DNA from: AP-15 sp963775875
GTDB taxonomy: Bacteria > Pseudomonadota > Alphaproteobacteria > ATCC43930 > CGMCC-115725
Reading direction: 5' to 3'
DNA length: 64,000 bases
Assembly: GCA_963775875.1 (NCBI GenBank)
Contig: CAVZKP010000024.1
Location: 20,090 to 84,089, forward strand
Shown: positions 1 to 8,874 of the stretch, one piece after another
Numbering within the stretch: position 1 is the first letter of the stretch
How the letters are laid out: each line of letters begins with the position of its first letter
The notes under the pieces: generated by a model
The model's database searches: none
Seen by the model: the letters and a program-made list of their open reading frames with translations, nothing else
What the model was told of the DNA's origin: nothing
Program-made: the position numbers and the translations under genes

Positions 1-1321
1 GAAAAGGCGACTTGCCGAGCAGATAGTTGTTGACCACGAACGACCAGATCAGATCATTGGCGCGCAGCATGTTGAAGCTCTGGGCCATGTCGCGGCCTTC
101 GAGATAGCCTTTGGCATCCATGCGTTGTTCGAGCGATGCGAGCTGTTCCTCATCGATAAACACCGAGAGTTCGCCGGCTTCGGCGAAATCAACCATGGTC
201 ACAAAAAAGGTCGCGCTCTTGATCCGGTTGTCGCGTTTGACCGCCAGATAAGCGAGCGTCGCCGCCAGCAGGGTGCCACCCAGGCAATAGCCGATGACGT
301 TGGCCTCGCGTTCTCCGGTCGCCTGCTCGATCGCATCGAGCGCGGCGAGCGGTCCCTCGCGCAGGTAATCGGCAAACGTCTTGGCCGCCAGATGCTCGTC
401 GGGGTTGACCCAGGATATGACAAAGACGGTATGACCCTGGGCCACCGCCCAACGGACAAACGAATTATCCGGACGCAAATCGAGGATGTAGAACTTGTTG
501 ATCCAGGGCGGCATGACCAGCAGCGGGCGGCGCTGGACGGTCTCGGTCGTCGGCAGGTACTGGATCAACTGCATCAGCTCGTTCTGATAGACCACCTTGC
601 CGGGGGTCACCGCAATGTTCCCGCCGATCTGGAACGCCGCGGTGTCGGTCATCCGGATCGCCAGCCGGCCCTTGCCGCGCTCGAGATCGTCGAGCAGGTT
701 CTTCAGCCCATTGAGTAAATTCTCGCCGCGGCTTTCGATCGTCGCGCGCAACGCTTCGGGATTGGTCATCAGAAAGTTGGACGGCGCCAGCGCATCGACG
801 AATTGGCGGGTGTAGAAATCGATCTTGCGCGCGGTGCGCTCGTCGATGCCCTCGATGTCGCGCACCGTCCCTTGCAGCCATCGGGCGGTCAGCAGATAGC
901 TCTGTTTGATGAAGTCGAACAGCGTGTTGTCGTTCCAGGCAACGTCGCGAAAGCGGCGGTCGCCATGCGGCGGTTCGATCATCGGCTCGGGTTTGCCGCC
1001 GAGAAAGCGCTGCGCCGTGCGCTGCCACAAGGTCATGTAGTCGTTCCATAACGACAGCTGCGCCTGGACCAGGCGCGAGGGGTCGGACATCATCCGCGCC
1101 GTCATCTCGAAGAAGGCGGCGCCGATCGCCAGCGGGTTCGCCATCCCGACCGCTTCCTGGGGCGATTGCCGCTTCAGGAAATCGGCGACGAGGTGTTTGC
1201 TCTTTTCGGCGACACCGGCGATCTGCCGGGCCAATTCCTCGGCGTCGGCGAACATCTCGCTCGCCTGCGCGTGTCCGGGTGACGCGGTTCCTGCAGGCCT
1301 CACCCGGTCGCTATCGTTCAT
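1..1321 (-). CDS. phaC: Class I poly(3-hydroxyalkanoate) synthase, 5' part (cut by window edge)
   Basis: Polymerises (R)-3-hydroxyacyl-CoA into polyhydroxyalkanoate storage granules. The first 440 codons are visible, read leftwards from an ATG at 1321 preceded by GAGGAAG. The lipase-like box GYCLGG holds the catalytic nucleophile at Cys346, and the N-terminal PhaC domain precedes it (about residues 80-250). Class I enzymes are usually 560-600 residues, so the C-terminal 120-160 residues with the catalytic Asp and His lie outside the window. It is divergent from the OmpA-like lipoprotein gene across a 214-bp gap. Family assignment is firm from the box and the collinear N-terminal domain; substrate chain-length preference is inferred only from the class. 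Confidence 0.95.
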   Translation of the reverse strand, partial: MNDSDRVRPAGTASPGHAQASEMFADAEELARQIAGVAEKSKHLVADFLKRQSPQEAVGMANPLAIGAAFFEMTARMMSDPSRLVQAQLSLWNDYMTLWQRTAQRFLGGKPEPMIEPPHGDRRFRDVAWNDNTLFDFIKQSYLLTARWLQGTVRDIEGIDERTARKIDFYTRQFVDALAPSNFLMTNPEALRATIESRGENLLNGLKNLLDDLERGKGRLAIRMTDTAAFQIGGNIAVTPGKVVYQNELMQLIQYLPTTETVQRRPLLVMPPWINKFYILDLRPDNSFVRWAVAQGHTVFVISWVNPDEHLAAKTFADYLREGPLAALDAIEQATGEREANVIGYCLGGTLLAATLAYLAVKRDNRIKSATFFVTMVDFAEAGELSVFIDEEQLASLEQRMDAKGYLEGRDMAQSFNMLRANDLIWSFVVNNYLLGKSPF

Positions 1322-1535
1322 CGCCGCTTCCTCGCCAATACCGCTGGGCGCGACCCCTGCCGCCCGGCGCGCTTGCGCCGGCCAATACTCGGCTGTTCGT
1401 CGGTGGCCGCTGTCTCGCAGGATCAAATGTGGTGACGCGGCGGCTCGGATCGAATAGACCAGCGCCCATCGAATCGGCAGCGGCGGGGCTATGCCGCCCG
1501 TGCGGCAGGGCAGCCAGTCCGGCGAGTATGTGGTT

Positions 1536-2702
1536 ATGGTGCTAGGAAAGGCCCGTTCCGGCCGTCGCGACGCTGGTGCGAAGGCGTGTCGGCGGGCCGT
1601 GCAGGTGGCGGTGCCGGCATTGCTGTTCGGGCTCGCCGCCTGCAGCCCGATCGAGACGTATCGCGACCTGACCGGCATCAGCAGGAACGATCCCAATCCG
1701 GCGACGACGCCAAATACCCAGAATCTGGCGGCCGGGGAGAAGTCTCCTTATCCAAATCTCGCGACTGTGCCGCCGCCGCCGAGCCAGGCGCTGACCTCGG
1801 CTGAACTCGACAAGCTGACGCAAAGCCTGATCGCCGACCGGAAAAACGCCAGATATACCACCGAAAAACTGCAGGCCGGGTTTGACGAGGGCGCCGGCCC
1901 GCCGCCACCGCCGCCGCCGGCCCCTCCGGCCGCAGCGCCAAGACGGCTATTTCGATGCCGGCCGCCGGGGCGCCGCCGCCTGCCGGCGGGCCGAAACCAG
2001 CCGGCGCGACGCCGGTTGCCGGAACGTCGCCGGCGCCAGGTCAGGTTGCCGGCGCGAAGATGGCGGCGGCGCAGGCCGGGCCGCTCAAGCCCGGCGAGCC
2101 GCCCGAACCGGGGCCGATGGAATCGAGTTTGCAATCACCTCAGATCCCGTCCCTGCCGCAGCCGCAGCACAGCCAGGCGGCGCCGCCTCCGCCAAAGCTG
2201 ATGCAGATGGGGTCGGCATCCGCGCACCTGCCACCGCCACCCGCCGCCGCACCGATGCCGGCAGCGCTTGCCTCGGCCAAGTTCGAGCCGCCACCGCCAC
2301 CGCCGGTATTGCCGCCGGCGACGGCGAGCCGAACTGCCTCGGCCGCCGCCCCCGGCAAGAGCGGGCAAACGCCGCCGGCGATGCCCGTCGACATGCCGGT
2401 CGCCCAGATCGACTTCGCTCGGCGATTCGACCACGCTGACCGATGCCGACCGGCAGAGTCTGGGCAAGATCGTGCCGCTCTACCGGCGCAACCCCGGCAA
2501 GGTGCGCGTTGTCGGCTATACCGGGGTCGGTGCCAGCGCCGACCAGCAGTTGAACGGCTTCCAGGCCGCGCTGGACCGGGCGCAGGCGGTCGCTGCGGCC
2601 TTGGCCAAGGCCGGAATACCATCGGACAAAATCCTGGTCGAAGCCGCTCCCGCCGGCGCCGATTCGGGGCAGAGCCGCGCCGAGGTGTTGTTCGAGCACT
2701 GA
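1536..2702 (+). CDS. Proline/alanine-rich lipoprotein with C-terminal OmpA-like domain (two apparent frameshifts)
   Basis: Likely an outer-membrane lipoprotein that binds peptidoglycan. From the ATG at 1536 there is a basic n-region, a hydrophobic stretch and a lipobox ending LAAC. A Pro/Ala-rich linker follows, and the end is an OmpA-like segment (TTLTDADRQSL..., VRVVGYTG, RAQAVAAAL). No single frame covers it. The first part reads in one frame to about 1945, the linker continues in the frame of 1955-2420, and the OmpA-like end returns to the first frame from about 2420 to the stop at 2702. Two opposite indels restore one product of about 388 residues. This may be sequence error or a decayed gene. 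The next gene, hom, starts 170 bp downstream. Confidence 0.6.
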
Positions 2703-2871
2703 GATTGGCCGTTGCCCTTGGCGGGATGACGCTCTGCCAATATCGGCGAGACCGAAAATCATCGAAACTTAGGGGTGCGCACGCTAAAACGAAGGTTGGG
2801 TCGCCGCTGTTCGTCGCCGCCAAAATTTGCCGAACGCCGTTCGGGTCCATCGTATCGAGGTTGCCGGGATC

Positions 2872-4164
2872 GTGAAGCCGCCGTTGAAGATCGCCATCGC
2901 GGGTCTCGGCACGGTTGGTGCCGGCACCCTCAAATTGCTGCAGGACCAAGCCGAGCTCTTGGCCGAGCGCGGCGGCCGCCGCATCGTCGTCAGCGCGGTT
3001 TCGGCGCGCGATCGGCGCCGCGACCGCGGCGTCGAACTGTCGGCGGCGCGCTGGTACGAGGACGCCGCGGCGATGGCCGCGGACCCCGAAATCGACGTCG
3101 TGGTCGAATTGATCGGCGGCGCCGACGGGATCGCCCGCCAGGTCATCGACGCCGCACTTGACCATGGCAAGCACGTCGTCACCGCCAACAAGGCGCTGAT
3201 GGCGCATGATGGGACGAGGCTCGCGGCGCGCGCCGAAGCGCAGGGCCTGGCGCTGTCGTTCGAGGCTTCGGTCGCTGGCGGCATCCCGGTGATCAAGGCC
3301 TTGCGCGAGGGGCTCGCCGGCAACCGCCTCGAACGCGTCTACGGTATCCTCAACGGCACCTCGAACTACATCCTGACAACGATGCGCGAGACTGGCCGCG
3401 AGTTCGCCGAAGTGCTCGCCGAGGCGCAGAAGCTCGGTTATGCCGAGGCCGACCCGAGCTTCGATATCGACGGCGTAGACGCCGCCCACAAGCTGGCGAT
3501 CCTGGCCAGCGTCGGCTTCGGCCGCCCGGTCGATCTCGCCGGGGTCTATGCCGAAGGGATCCGCCATGTCTCGCGGCTCGATATCAATTTCGCCGAAGAG
3601 CTCGGCTACCGCATCAAGCTGCTCGGCATCGCCCGGCTGACCGAAGACGGCCTCGAGCAGCGCGTTCACCCTTGCATGGTGCCGCGGGCGACCCCGATCG
3701 CCGCGGTCGAGGGCGTCTATAACGCGGTCGTCGCCGAGGGTGATTTCGTTGGCCGGGTGGTGCTGCAGGGGCGCGGCGCCGGCGCATTCCCGACCGCCTC
3801 GGCCGTCGCCGCCGACCTCGTCGATATTGCCGCCGGGCGCCGGGCGTTCCCCCTCGGGATCCCGGCCGCCGAATTGCGCGCGCTTCCCGGCGTGCCGATC
3901 GAGCGACACCAAAGCGCCTATTACATCCGGCTGATGGTGGTGGATCGGCCGGGTGTCATCGCCGATGTCGCCGCCGCGTTGCGCGACGAGGAAGTGTCGA
4001 TGGAATCGATGATCCAGCGCGGGCGGGCGCCGGGCGAGGCGGTGCCAGTGGTGCTGACCACCCATGTCACCGTCGAGGCAGCGATGCGTCGCGCCTTGGC
4101 CAGAATCGAAGCTCTCGACACCGTGCTCGAACCGCCGCGCATGATCCGTATCGAAGATTTCTGA
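2872..4164 (+). CDS. hom: Homoserine dehydrogenase
   Basis: Reduces aspartate semialdehyde to homoserine on the route to threonine and methionine. With the GTG start at 2872 the protein has 430 residues. The nucleotide-binding motif GLGTVGAG lies near residue 8, the homoserine dehydrogenase core carries NGTSNYIL and the FDIDGVDAAHK segment, and a C-terminal ACT domain (about 350-425, VDRPGVIADVA) suggests allosteric feedback by an amino acid. An upstream in-frame TTG at 2827 would add 15 residues without a clear ribosome-binding site; GTG 2872 has GAGG about 12 nt upstream and gives the usual N-terminus. It is followed by glpX and recJ, a gene order widely kept in alphaproteobacteria. Confidence 0.95.
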   Translation: MKPPLKIAIAGLGTVGAGTLKLLQDQAELLAERGGRRIVVSAVSARDRRRDRGVELSAARWYEDAAAMAADPEIDVVVELIGGADGIARQVIDAALDHGKHVVTANKALMAHDGTRLAARAEAQGLALSFEASVAGGIPVIKALREGLAGNRLERVYGILNGTSNYILTTMRETGREFAEVLAEAQKLGYAEADPSFDIDGVDAAHKLAILASVGFGRPVDLAGVYAEGIRHVSRLDINFAEELGYRIKLLGIARLTEDGLEQRVHPCMVPRATPIAAVEGVYNAVVAEGDFVGRVVLQGRGAGAFPTASAVAADLVDIAAGRRAFPLGIPAAELRALPGVPIERHQSAYYIRLMVVDRPGVIADVAAALRDEEVSMESMIQRGRAPGEAVPVVLTTHVTVEAAMRRALARIEALDTVLEPPRMIRIEDF

Positions 4165-4202
4165 AGAGCAATCGCCGGTTAACAGCGCCGAGGAGGAACG
4201 CC

Positions 4203-5192
4203 ATGCCCGAAACCTCGAAGATGGATCGCAACCTGGCATTGGAAGCCGTCCGGGTGACCGAGGCCGCGGCGCTCTCGGCCTCGCGCCTGATGGGGCGCGG
4301 CGACGAGAAAGCCGCCGACCAGGCCGCCGTCGATGCGATGCGCGAGGCGTTGAACAGCCTGGCGATCGACGGCACTGTCGTCATCGGCGAAGGCGAGCGC
4401 GACGAGGCGCCGATGCTGTTCATCGGCGAAAAGGTCGGCACCGGCAATGGCCCGCCGATCGATATCGCCCTCGACCCGCTCGAAGGCACCACGATCACCG
4501 CCAAGGGCGGCGCCAACGCGCTCGCCGTGATCGCGATGGCCGATGCCGGGCATTTCCTCTACGCCCCCGACGTCTATATGGACAAGATCGCGGTCGGCGG
4601 CGGGCTGCCCGATGACCTTGTCGATCTCGACGAGCAGCCGGCGATCAATCTGAAAAACCTGGCGCGCGCGAAAAAGGCCGAGGTCGCCGATCTCGTCGTC
4701 TGCATCCTCGACCGGCCGCGCCATGCCGAACTGATCGCCAGGGTGCGCGAGGCCGGCGCCCGCATCGCCTTGATCTCGGACGGCGACGTCAGCGGCGTAA
4801 TCGCCACCTCGAGCCCGGAGACCGGGATCGACATGTATGTCGGCTCGGGTGGTGCACCCGAAGGGGTTCTCGCGGCGGCGGCGTTGCGCTGCATCGGCGG
4901 CCAGATGCAGGGGCGCCTGTTATTCCGTAATGACGACGAGCGCGGTCGCGCCCGGAAAATCGGGATCGCCGATCTCGACCGCAAATACAAATTGTTGGAT
5001 CTGGCCTCGGGCGACGTGATGTTCGCCGCGACCGGGGTCACCAATGGCACCATGCTCAGGGGCGTGCGCCGCACTCACATTGGCGCGTTCACCCATTCGG
5101 TGGTGATGCGCTCGAAAACCGGCACCGTGCGCTATGTCGAGGCCCATCACGACTTTACCCGCAAGCAGAGCTTCGCCCCGTTCGCCCGCTGA
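4203..5192 (+). CDS. glpX: Class II fructose-1,6-bisphosphatase
   Basis: Hydrolyses fructose 1,6-bisphosphate (and often sedoheptulose 1,7-bisphosphate) in gluconeogenesis or carbon cycling in the cytoplasm. The 329-residue product is of normal family length. It carries the metal-binding motifs GEGERDE (62-68) and DPLEGT (91-96) and the GGAPEGV phosphate-binding segment typical of GlpX. A strong GAGGAGGAA lies upstream of the ATG. It sits 38 bp after hom and 6 bp before recJ, so co-transcription is likely. Confidence 0.96.
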   Translation: MPETSKMDRNLALEAVRVTEAAALSASRLMGRGDEKAADQAAVDAMREALNSLAIDGTVVIGEGERDEAPMLFIGEKVGTGNGPPIDIALDPLEGTTITAKGGANALAVIAMADAGHFLYAPDVYMDKIAVGGGLPDDLVDLDEQPAINLKNLARAKKAEVADLVVCILDRPRHAELIARVREAGARIALISDGDVSGVIATSSPETGIDMYVGSGGAPEGVLAAAALRCIGGQMQGRLLFRNDDERGRARKIGIADLDRKYKLLDLASGDVMFAATGVTNGTMLRGVRRTHIGAFTHSVVMRSKTGTVRYVEAHHDFTRKQSFAPFAR

Positions 5193-5198
5193 GGCGGG

Positions 5199-7001
5199 AT
5201 GATGGACGGCGCGGGGGGCGCCGCCCTTCCCACCAATGTGTTGGGGGTCGAGCGGTCGGTAAGCGGCCGGCGCTGGCGCTGGCGCAGCGGCGCTGCGCGG
5301 GTTGGGCAGGAAATTGCCGAGCGGCTGACGCTGCCCGAGATCGTCGGGCGGCTATTGGCCCAGCGCGGCGTCGATCTCGATCATGCCCCGGGGTTTCTCG
5401 CTCCCCGACTGCGCGATCAGCTGCCGGACCCCTCGCATCTGCGCGATATGGAAGTCGCCGCCGCACGCCTCGTCCGCGCCGTCGGCGACGGCGAAACCAT
5501 CGCCATTTTCGCCGATTACGATGTCGACGGCGCCACCTCCGCGGCGCTTCTCGCCCGGTTTTTCGCGGCGATCGGCGTCCGCACCCGAATCTACGTCCCC
5601 GACCGCCTGCGCGAAGGCTATGGCCCCAACAGCGCCGCCCTGCGGCGCCTGCGCGCGGAGGGCGCGCGGGTCGTCGTCACCGTCGATTGCGGCACCACCG
5701 CCCATCTGCCGCTCGCCGAAGCCGCCGAAAACGGGCTCGACATCATTGTCGTCGATCATCACGTCGCCGAGCCGCTGCTGCCCCGCGCCGCGGCGGTGAT
5801 CAATCCGAACCGGCTCGACGAGGACAGCCCGCATGGCGCCCTGGCGGCGGTCGGCCTCGCCTTTCTGCTGGTTGTCGCGGTCAATCGCGCGCTGCGCCGG
5901 GCCGGCTGGTATGGCGGCATCCGCGCCGAGCCCGACCTGCTCGGCTGGCTCGACCTGGTGGCGCTGGGCACGGTGTGCGATGTCGTTCCCCTGGTCGGAT
6001 TGAACCGGGCGCTGGTCGCGCAGGGGATCAAGGTGGCGCGGCGCGGCGGCAATCCGGGCATGGCGGCGCTGGCCGCGATCGCCGGGGTCAAGGAGCCGCT
6101 CGACGCCTACCATCTCGGGTTTCTGCTCGGCCCGCGGGTCAATGCCGGCGGCCGGGTTGGCGCCGCCGATCTCGGCGCGAGGTTGCTGGCCACCGATGAC
6201 CCGGCGCTCGCCGCCGAATTGGCGCAACGTCTTGACGGCTACAATTGCCAGCGCCGGGAAATCGAAGCCCGCACCGTGGCGACAGCCATCGCGCTGGTCG
6301 AAGCGGAGCCGCAATCCCCGGTTCTGACTTTTGCCGCCGCGGCCGATTGGCATCCCGGCGTGATCGGCATTGTCGCCGCCCGGCTCAAGGAGCGCTACGG
6401 GCGTCCGGCCTTGGTCGTCGCTCTGGCCGACGGCATCGGTCGCGGTTCCGGCCGTTCGATCGTCGGTGTCCCGCTCGGACCGGCGGTGATCGCGGCGCGC
6501 CAGGCCGGGCTCTTGATCAATGGCGGCGGCCACGCTATGGCGGCCGGGTTTACGGTGGCGGCGGATAAGCTCGACGCGCTGCGGGAATTTCTGATCGAGC
6601 GGCTGGGCCACGGGCTCGACCGGGAGACCCTGGTTCCCGAACTCAGCATCGACGGCGCGCTCTCGGCGGGGGCGGCGCAGCGAGAGCTGATCGGCCATAT
6701 CGACCGGCTGGCGCCGTTCGGCGCCGCCAATCCCGAGCCGCGCTTCGTCTTTCCCGCACTGCGCGTCGCTCATGCCGAGTTGGTCGGGAATGCCCATCTG
6801 CGCTGCACCCTGGCCGATCCGCTCGATGGTGCGCGGCTGCCGGCGATCGCTTTCCGCGCCGCCGAGACGCCGCTCGGCCATTTTCTCGCCGATACCCGAG
6901 GTGCGGCGATCCACCTCGCCGGCCATCTGCGCCGCGACACTTGGCGCGGCGGCGATGCGGTGCAGCTGACGATCGACGACGCCGCGCCGGCGACCGCCTG
7001 A
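5199..7001 (+). CDS. recJ: Single-stranded-DNA-specific 5'-3' exonuclease RecJ
   Basis: Degrades single-stranded DNA 5' to 3' during RecF-pathway recombination, mismatch repair and base excision repair. The 600-residue protein has the DHH phosphoesterase motifs FADYDVDG (104-111), VDCGTT (162-167) and VVDHH (184-188), then LGTVCDVVPL. The DHHA1 part carries NGGGHAMAAG, and an OB-like C-terminal domain contains FGAANPEPRF. All key metal ligands of the family are visible. It begins 6 bp after glpX, the third gene of the hom-glpX-recJ unit. The first 40 residues are less conserved, so a slightly later start is possible. Confidence 0.96.
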   Translation: MMDGAGGAALPTNVLGVERSVSGRRWRWRSGAARVGQEIAERLTLPEIVGRLLAQRGVDLDHAPGFLAPRLRDQLPDPSHLRDMEVAAARLVRAVGDGETIAIFADYDVDGATSAALLARFFAAIGVRTRIYVPDRLREGYGPNSAALRRLRAEGARVVVTVDCGTTAHLPLAEAAENGLDIIVVDHHVAEPLLPRAAAVINPNRLDEDSPHGALAAVGLAFLLVVAVNRALRRAGWYGGIRAEPDLLGWLDLVALGTVCDVVPLVGLNRALVAQGIKVARRGGNPGMAALAAIAGVKEPLDAYHLGFLLGPRVNAGGRVGAADLGARLLATDDPALAAELAQRLDGYNCQRREIEARTVATAIALVEAEPQSPVLTFAAAADWHPGVIGIVAARLKERYGRPALVVALADGIGRGSGRSIVGVPLGPAVIAARQAGLLINGGGHAMAAGFTVAADKLDALREFLIERLGHGLDRETLVPELSIDGALSAGAAQRELIGHIDRLAPFGAANPEPRFVFPALRVAHAELVGNAHLRCTLADPLDGARLPAIAFRAAETPLGHFLADTRGAAIHLAGHLRRDTWRGGDAVQLTIDDAAPATA

Positions 7002-7130
7002 TTTCTGGTAGCCGGGCCGATTGCCGTCGATTCGCCCAACCTTAACTGAATATGACTTCGGCGCGCGGATGCGCTTTACCCCTCCGGCTCGATCTGCCAC
7101 CATCGGCGAGAGCAACAGCGGGAGGAGATC

Positions 7131-7409
7131 ATGCGCAAATACATCATCGAGCGCGAATTGCCGGCGATCGGCAGCGCCGAACGCCAGGCCCTGAAAGAGG
7201 CGGCGCAGAAATCGAACGCGACCCTGAAGGAACTCGGTCCTGACATCCAATGGGTCGAGAGCTACGTCGCCGGCGACAAGACCTTTTGCGTCTACCTCGC
7301 CAAGGACGAGGCAATCATCCACGAGCACGCGCGGCTTAGCGGCTTCCCGGCCAACAAGGTCACTGAAATCCGCCGCATGATCGACCCGACCACCGCAACC
7401 GAGGCTTAG
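7131..7409 (+). CDS. DUF4242 (SCO4226-like) small protein
   Basis: A 92-residue soluble protein that opens with KYIIERELP, continues through an ELGPDIQWVESYV segment and has a C-terminal IHEHARLSGFPA stretch. This order is typical of DUF4242, a ferredoxin-like-fold family that includes the nickel-binding protein SCO4226. A GGGAGGAG sequence lies just before the ATG. It is separated from recJ by 129 bp and converges on the amidohydrolase gene. Metal binding is family knowledge; the physiological role is unknown. Confidence 0.75.
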   Translation: MRKYIIERELPAIGSAERQALKEAAQKSNATLKELGPDIQWVESYVAGDKTFCVYLAKDEAIIHEHARLSGFPANKVTEIRRMIDPTTATEA

Positions 7410-7500
7410 CGCCAACCCCCATTCCCGCTTTCGCATCGCGAAAGGGAGACAGGGGATGCCAGAGTCTGGGCAAGGCCCAACGGAGCGGGTGACGATCTCC

Positions 7501-7531
7501 GGGAAAGAAAAGGCGGCGCGAGGGCGCCGCC
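7501..7531 (-). terminator. Rho-independent terminator of the amidohydrolase gene
   Basis: Arms at 7512-7519 and 7524-7531 form a perfect 8-bp GC stem with a 4-nt loop. Read on the minus strand it is followed by TTTTCTTT, and it lies 16 bp past the stop of the minus-strand amidohydrolase gene. Stem, short loop and T-rich tail together support intrinsic termination in the minus direction. Confidence 0.7.
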
Positions 7532-7546
7532 TCTCCGGGGCGGACG

Positions 7547-8698
7547 TTACTGGTGCAGCTGATAGAGCCGGGTCACGTTCTCGCTGGTGATCTTGCGGCG
7601 TACGCTGGGCGAGATCTCGGCGAGGTTGCGGTCGAGCGTCGCGCGTGAGCCCGGCCAGATGCAGTCAGGATGCGGATAGTCCGCGCCCCAGATGATGTTG
7701 TCTTCGCCGATCAGCGGGATGATCGGCTCCAGAAACTGGTCCTGCTGATAGGTGACATAGCCCTGGCGGCGGAAATAGTCGCTGGGTTTGAGCTTGAACC
7801 CGAGGCTGCGCCCGCGGTCGGCATATTCGGTGTCGAGCCGGTCGAAGACATAGGGCAGCCAGGTCACCCCCAACTCGCCGAGGACAAAGTTGAAGTCGGG
7901 ATATCTCTCGCAAGCTCCCGAGGCCAGCAGCGAGACCAGCACTTCCATCGTATCGAGCTGGAACAGCGCCGAGCGCACCAGCCGCCATTGGGTGAAATAC
8001 TTCTGCTCCTGCTCCGGCGAGTCGGGCGCGCGCAACGCCTTGAACCCGGTCGAGTGGAACGAGATCGGAAAGCGGCACTCGGCCGCGGCCTGCCACAGCG
8101 GATCCCACCCATCGGTATAAAGCGGCGGGGTCATCCGCTTGAAGGCGAGGTCGCCGCCGCGCAGCCCCAGCTTGGCGCAGCGCCGCACTTCGGCCGCGGC
8201 TTCGATCGGGTCGGTGTTGGGGATGATCGCCAGCGGATAGACCCGGTTCGGATCGGCGCGCTTGGCGAAATCGGCGACCCAGTCGTTATAGGTCTTGTCG
8301 GCCCAGGCGCGCATCGGCGCATCGGCGATCAGGTCGTTGATCATCAGGCAGCCATAGACCACCTCGGCGTCGAGCCCGTCGCGGTCGAGATCGGCGAGGC
8401 GCAGTTCGGGCGTGGTCGGCCGCGGCTTGGCGCTCGGTCCGTTGCCCCATTCGAAGCCCAGATCCTTCATCTCGTCGATATGATTGAACATCCCGCGCTG
8501 ATACTTGAGAAAGCCGGGCCCGACGCCGTTCCACATGCCCTTGTCCTGGTCGTCGACAAACCAGTGCAGGCCGTCCTCCATCTCCTCGACCCGCGGCGCC
8601 ATCCGCTTCCATTTCTGCGGCGCCTCCGACGACCACAGATCGGGCGGGCAATAGGTCAGGTCGATGTGATTGTCGCCGGATATCAGCTTTTCTTGCAT
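7547..8698 (-). CDS. Amidohydrolase family protein (Amidohydro_2 type)
   Basis: A 383-residue TIM-barrel metal-dependent hydrolase or decarboxylase. It has the N-terminal SGDNHIDL metal-binding segment, a central FHSTGF histidine, a KLGLRGGDL strand and the C-terminal IIWGADYPHPDC motif with the metal-binding Asp. This pattern is that of PF04909, which includes 2-amino-3-carboxymuconate semialdehyde decarboxylase-like enzymes. ATG 8698 is chosen because AGGAG lies 9 nt upstream; an ATG at 8755 would add 19 residues of low-complexity sequence. It is transcribed away from the NHL/beta-oxidation pair. The substrate cannot be told from sequence. Confidence 0.85.
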   Translation of the reverse strand: MQEKLISGDNHIDLTYCPPDLWSSEAPQKWKRMAPRVEEMEDGLHWFVDDQDKGMWNGVGPGFLKYQRGMFNHIDEMKDLGFEWGNGPSAKPRPTTPELRLADLDRDGLDAEVVYGCLMINDLIADAPMRAWADKTYNDWVADFAKRADPNRVYPLAIIPNTDPIEAAAEVRRCAKLGLRGGDLAFKRMTPPLYTDGWDPLWQAAAECRFPISFHSTGFKALRAPDSPEQEQKYFTQWRLVRSALFQLDTMEVLVSLLASGACERYPDFNFVLGELGVTWLPYVFDRLDTEYADRGRSLGFKLKPSDYFRRQGYVTYQQDQFLEPIIPLIGEDNIIWGADYPHPDCIWPGSRATLDRNLAEISPSVRRKITSENVTRLYQLHQ

Positions 8699-8874
8699 CA
8701 CGGGCTCCTGTTGCTCCTCCGCAAGGTTGGCGGACGAGACGTCTGAGGCCGGCATCGTACGATCGACGCGCCGCTGGCGCTATAGAAATGCATGCTATGT
8801 GCCGCTCGCCTTGGCCGTCCCGGCGGTCTTATGATGGCGGTCAGGCGAAATCCGCGTGATTGGGGAGAGAACGC

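Noticed and set aside
2140..4239. Long antisense open frame (699 codons)
   Set aside because: It is the complement of hom and the OmpA-like gene; composition and lack of domains show it is a GC-rich shadow.
5352..7436. Long antisense open frame over recJ
   Set aside because: No recognisable domain and it mirrors recJ codon positions.
7416..7455. Terminator hairpin for the DUF4242 gene
   Set aside because: A CTTTCG/CGAAAG stem with C-rich flanks exists, but no T-run follows on the plus strand.
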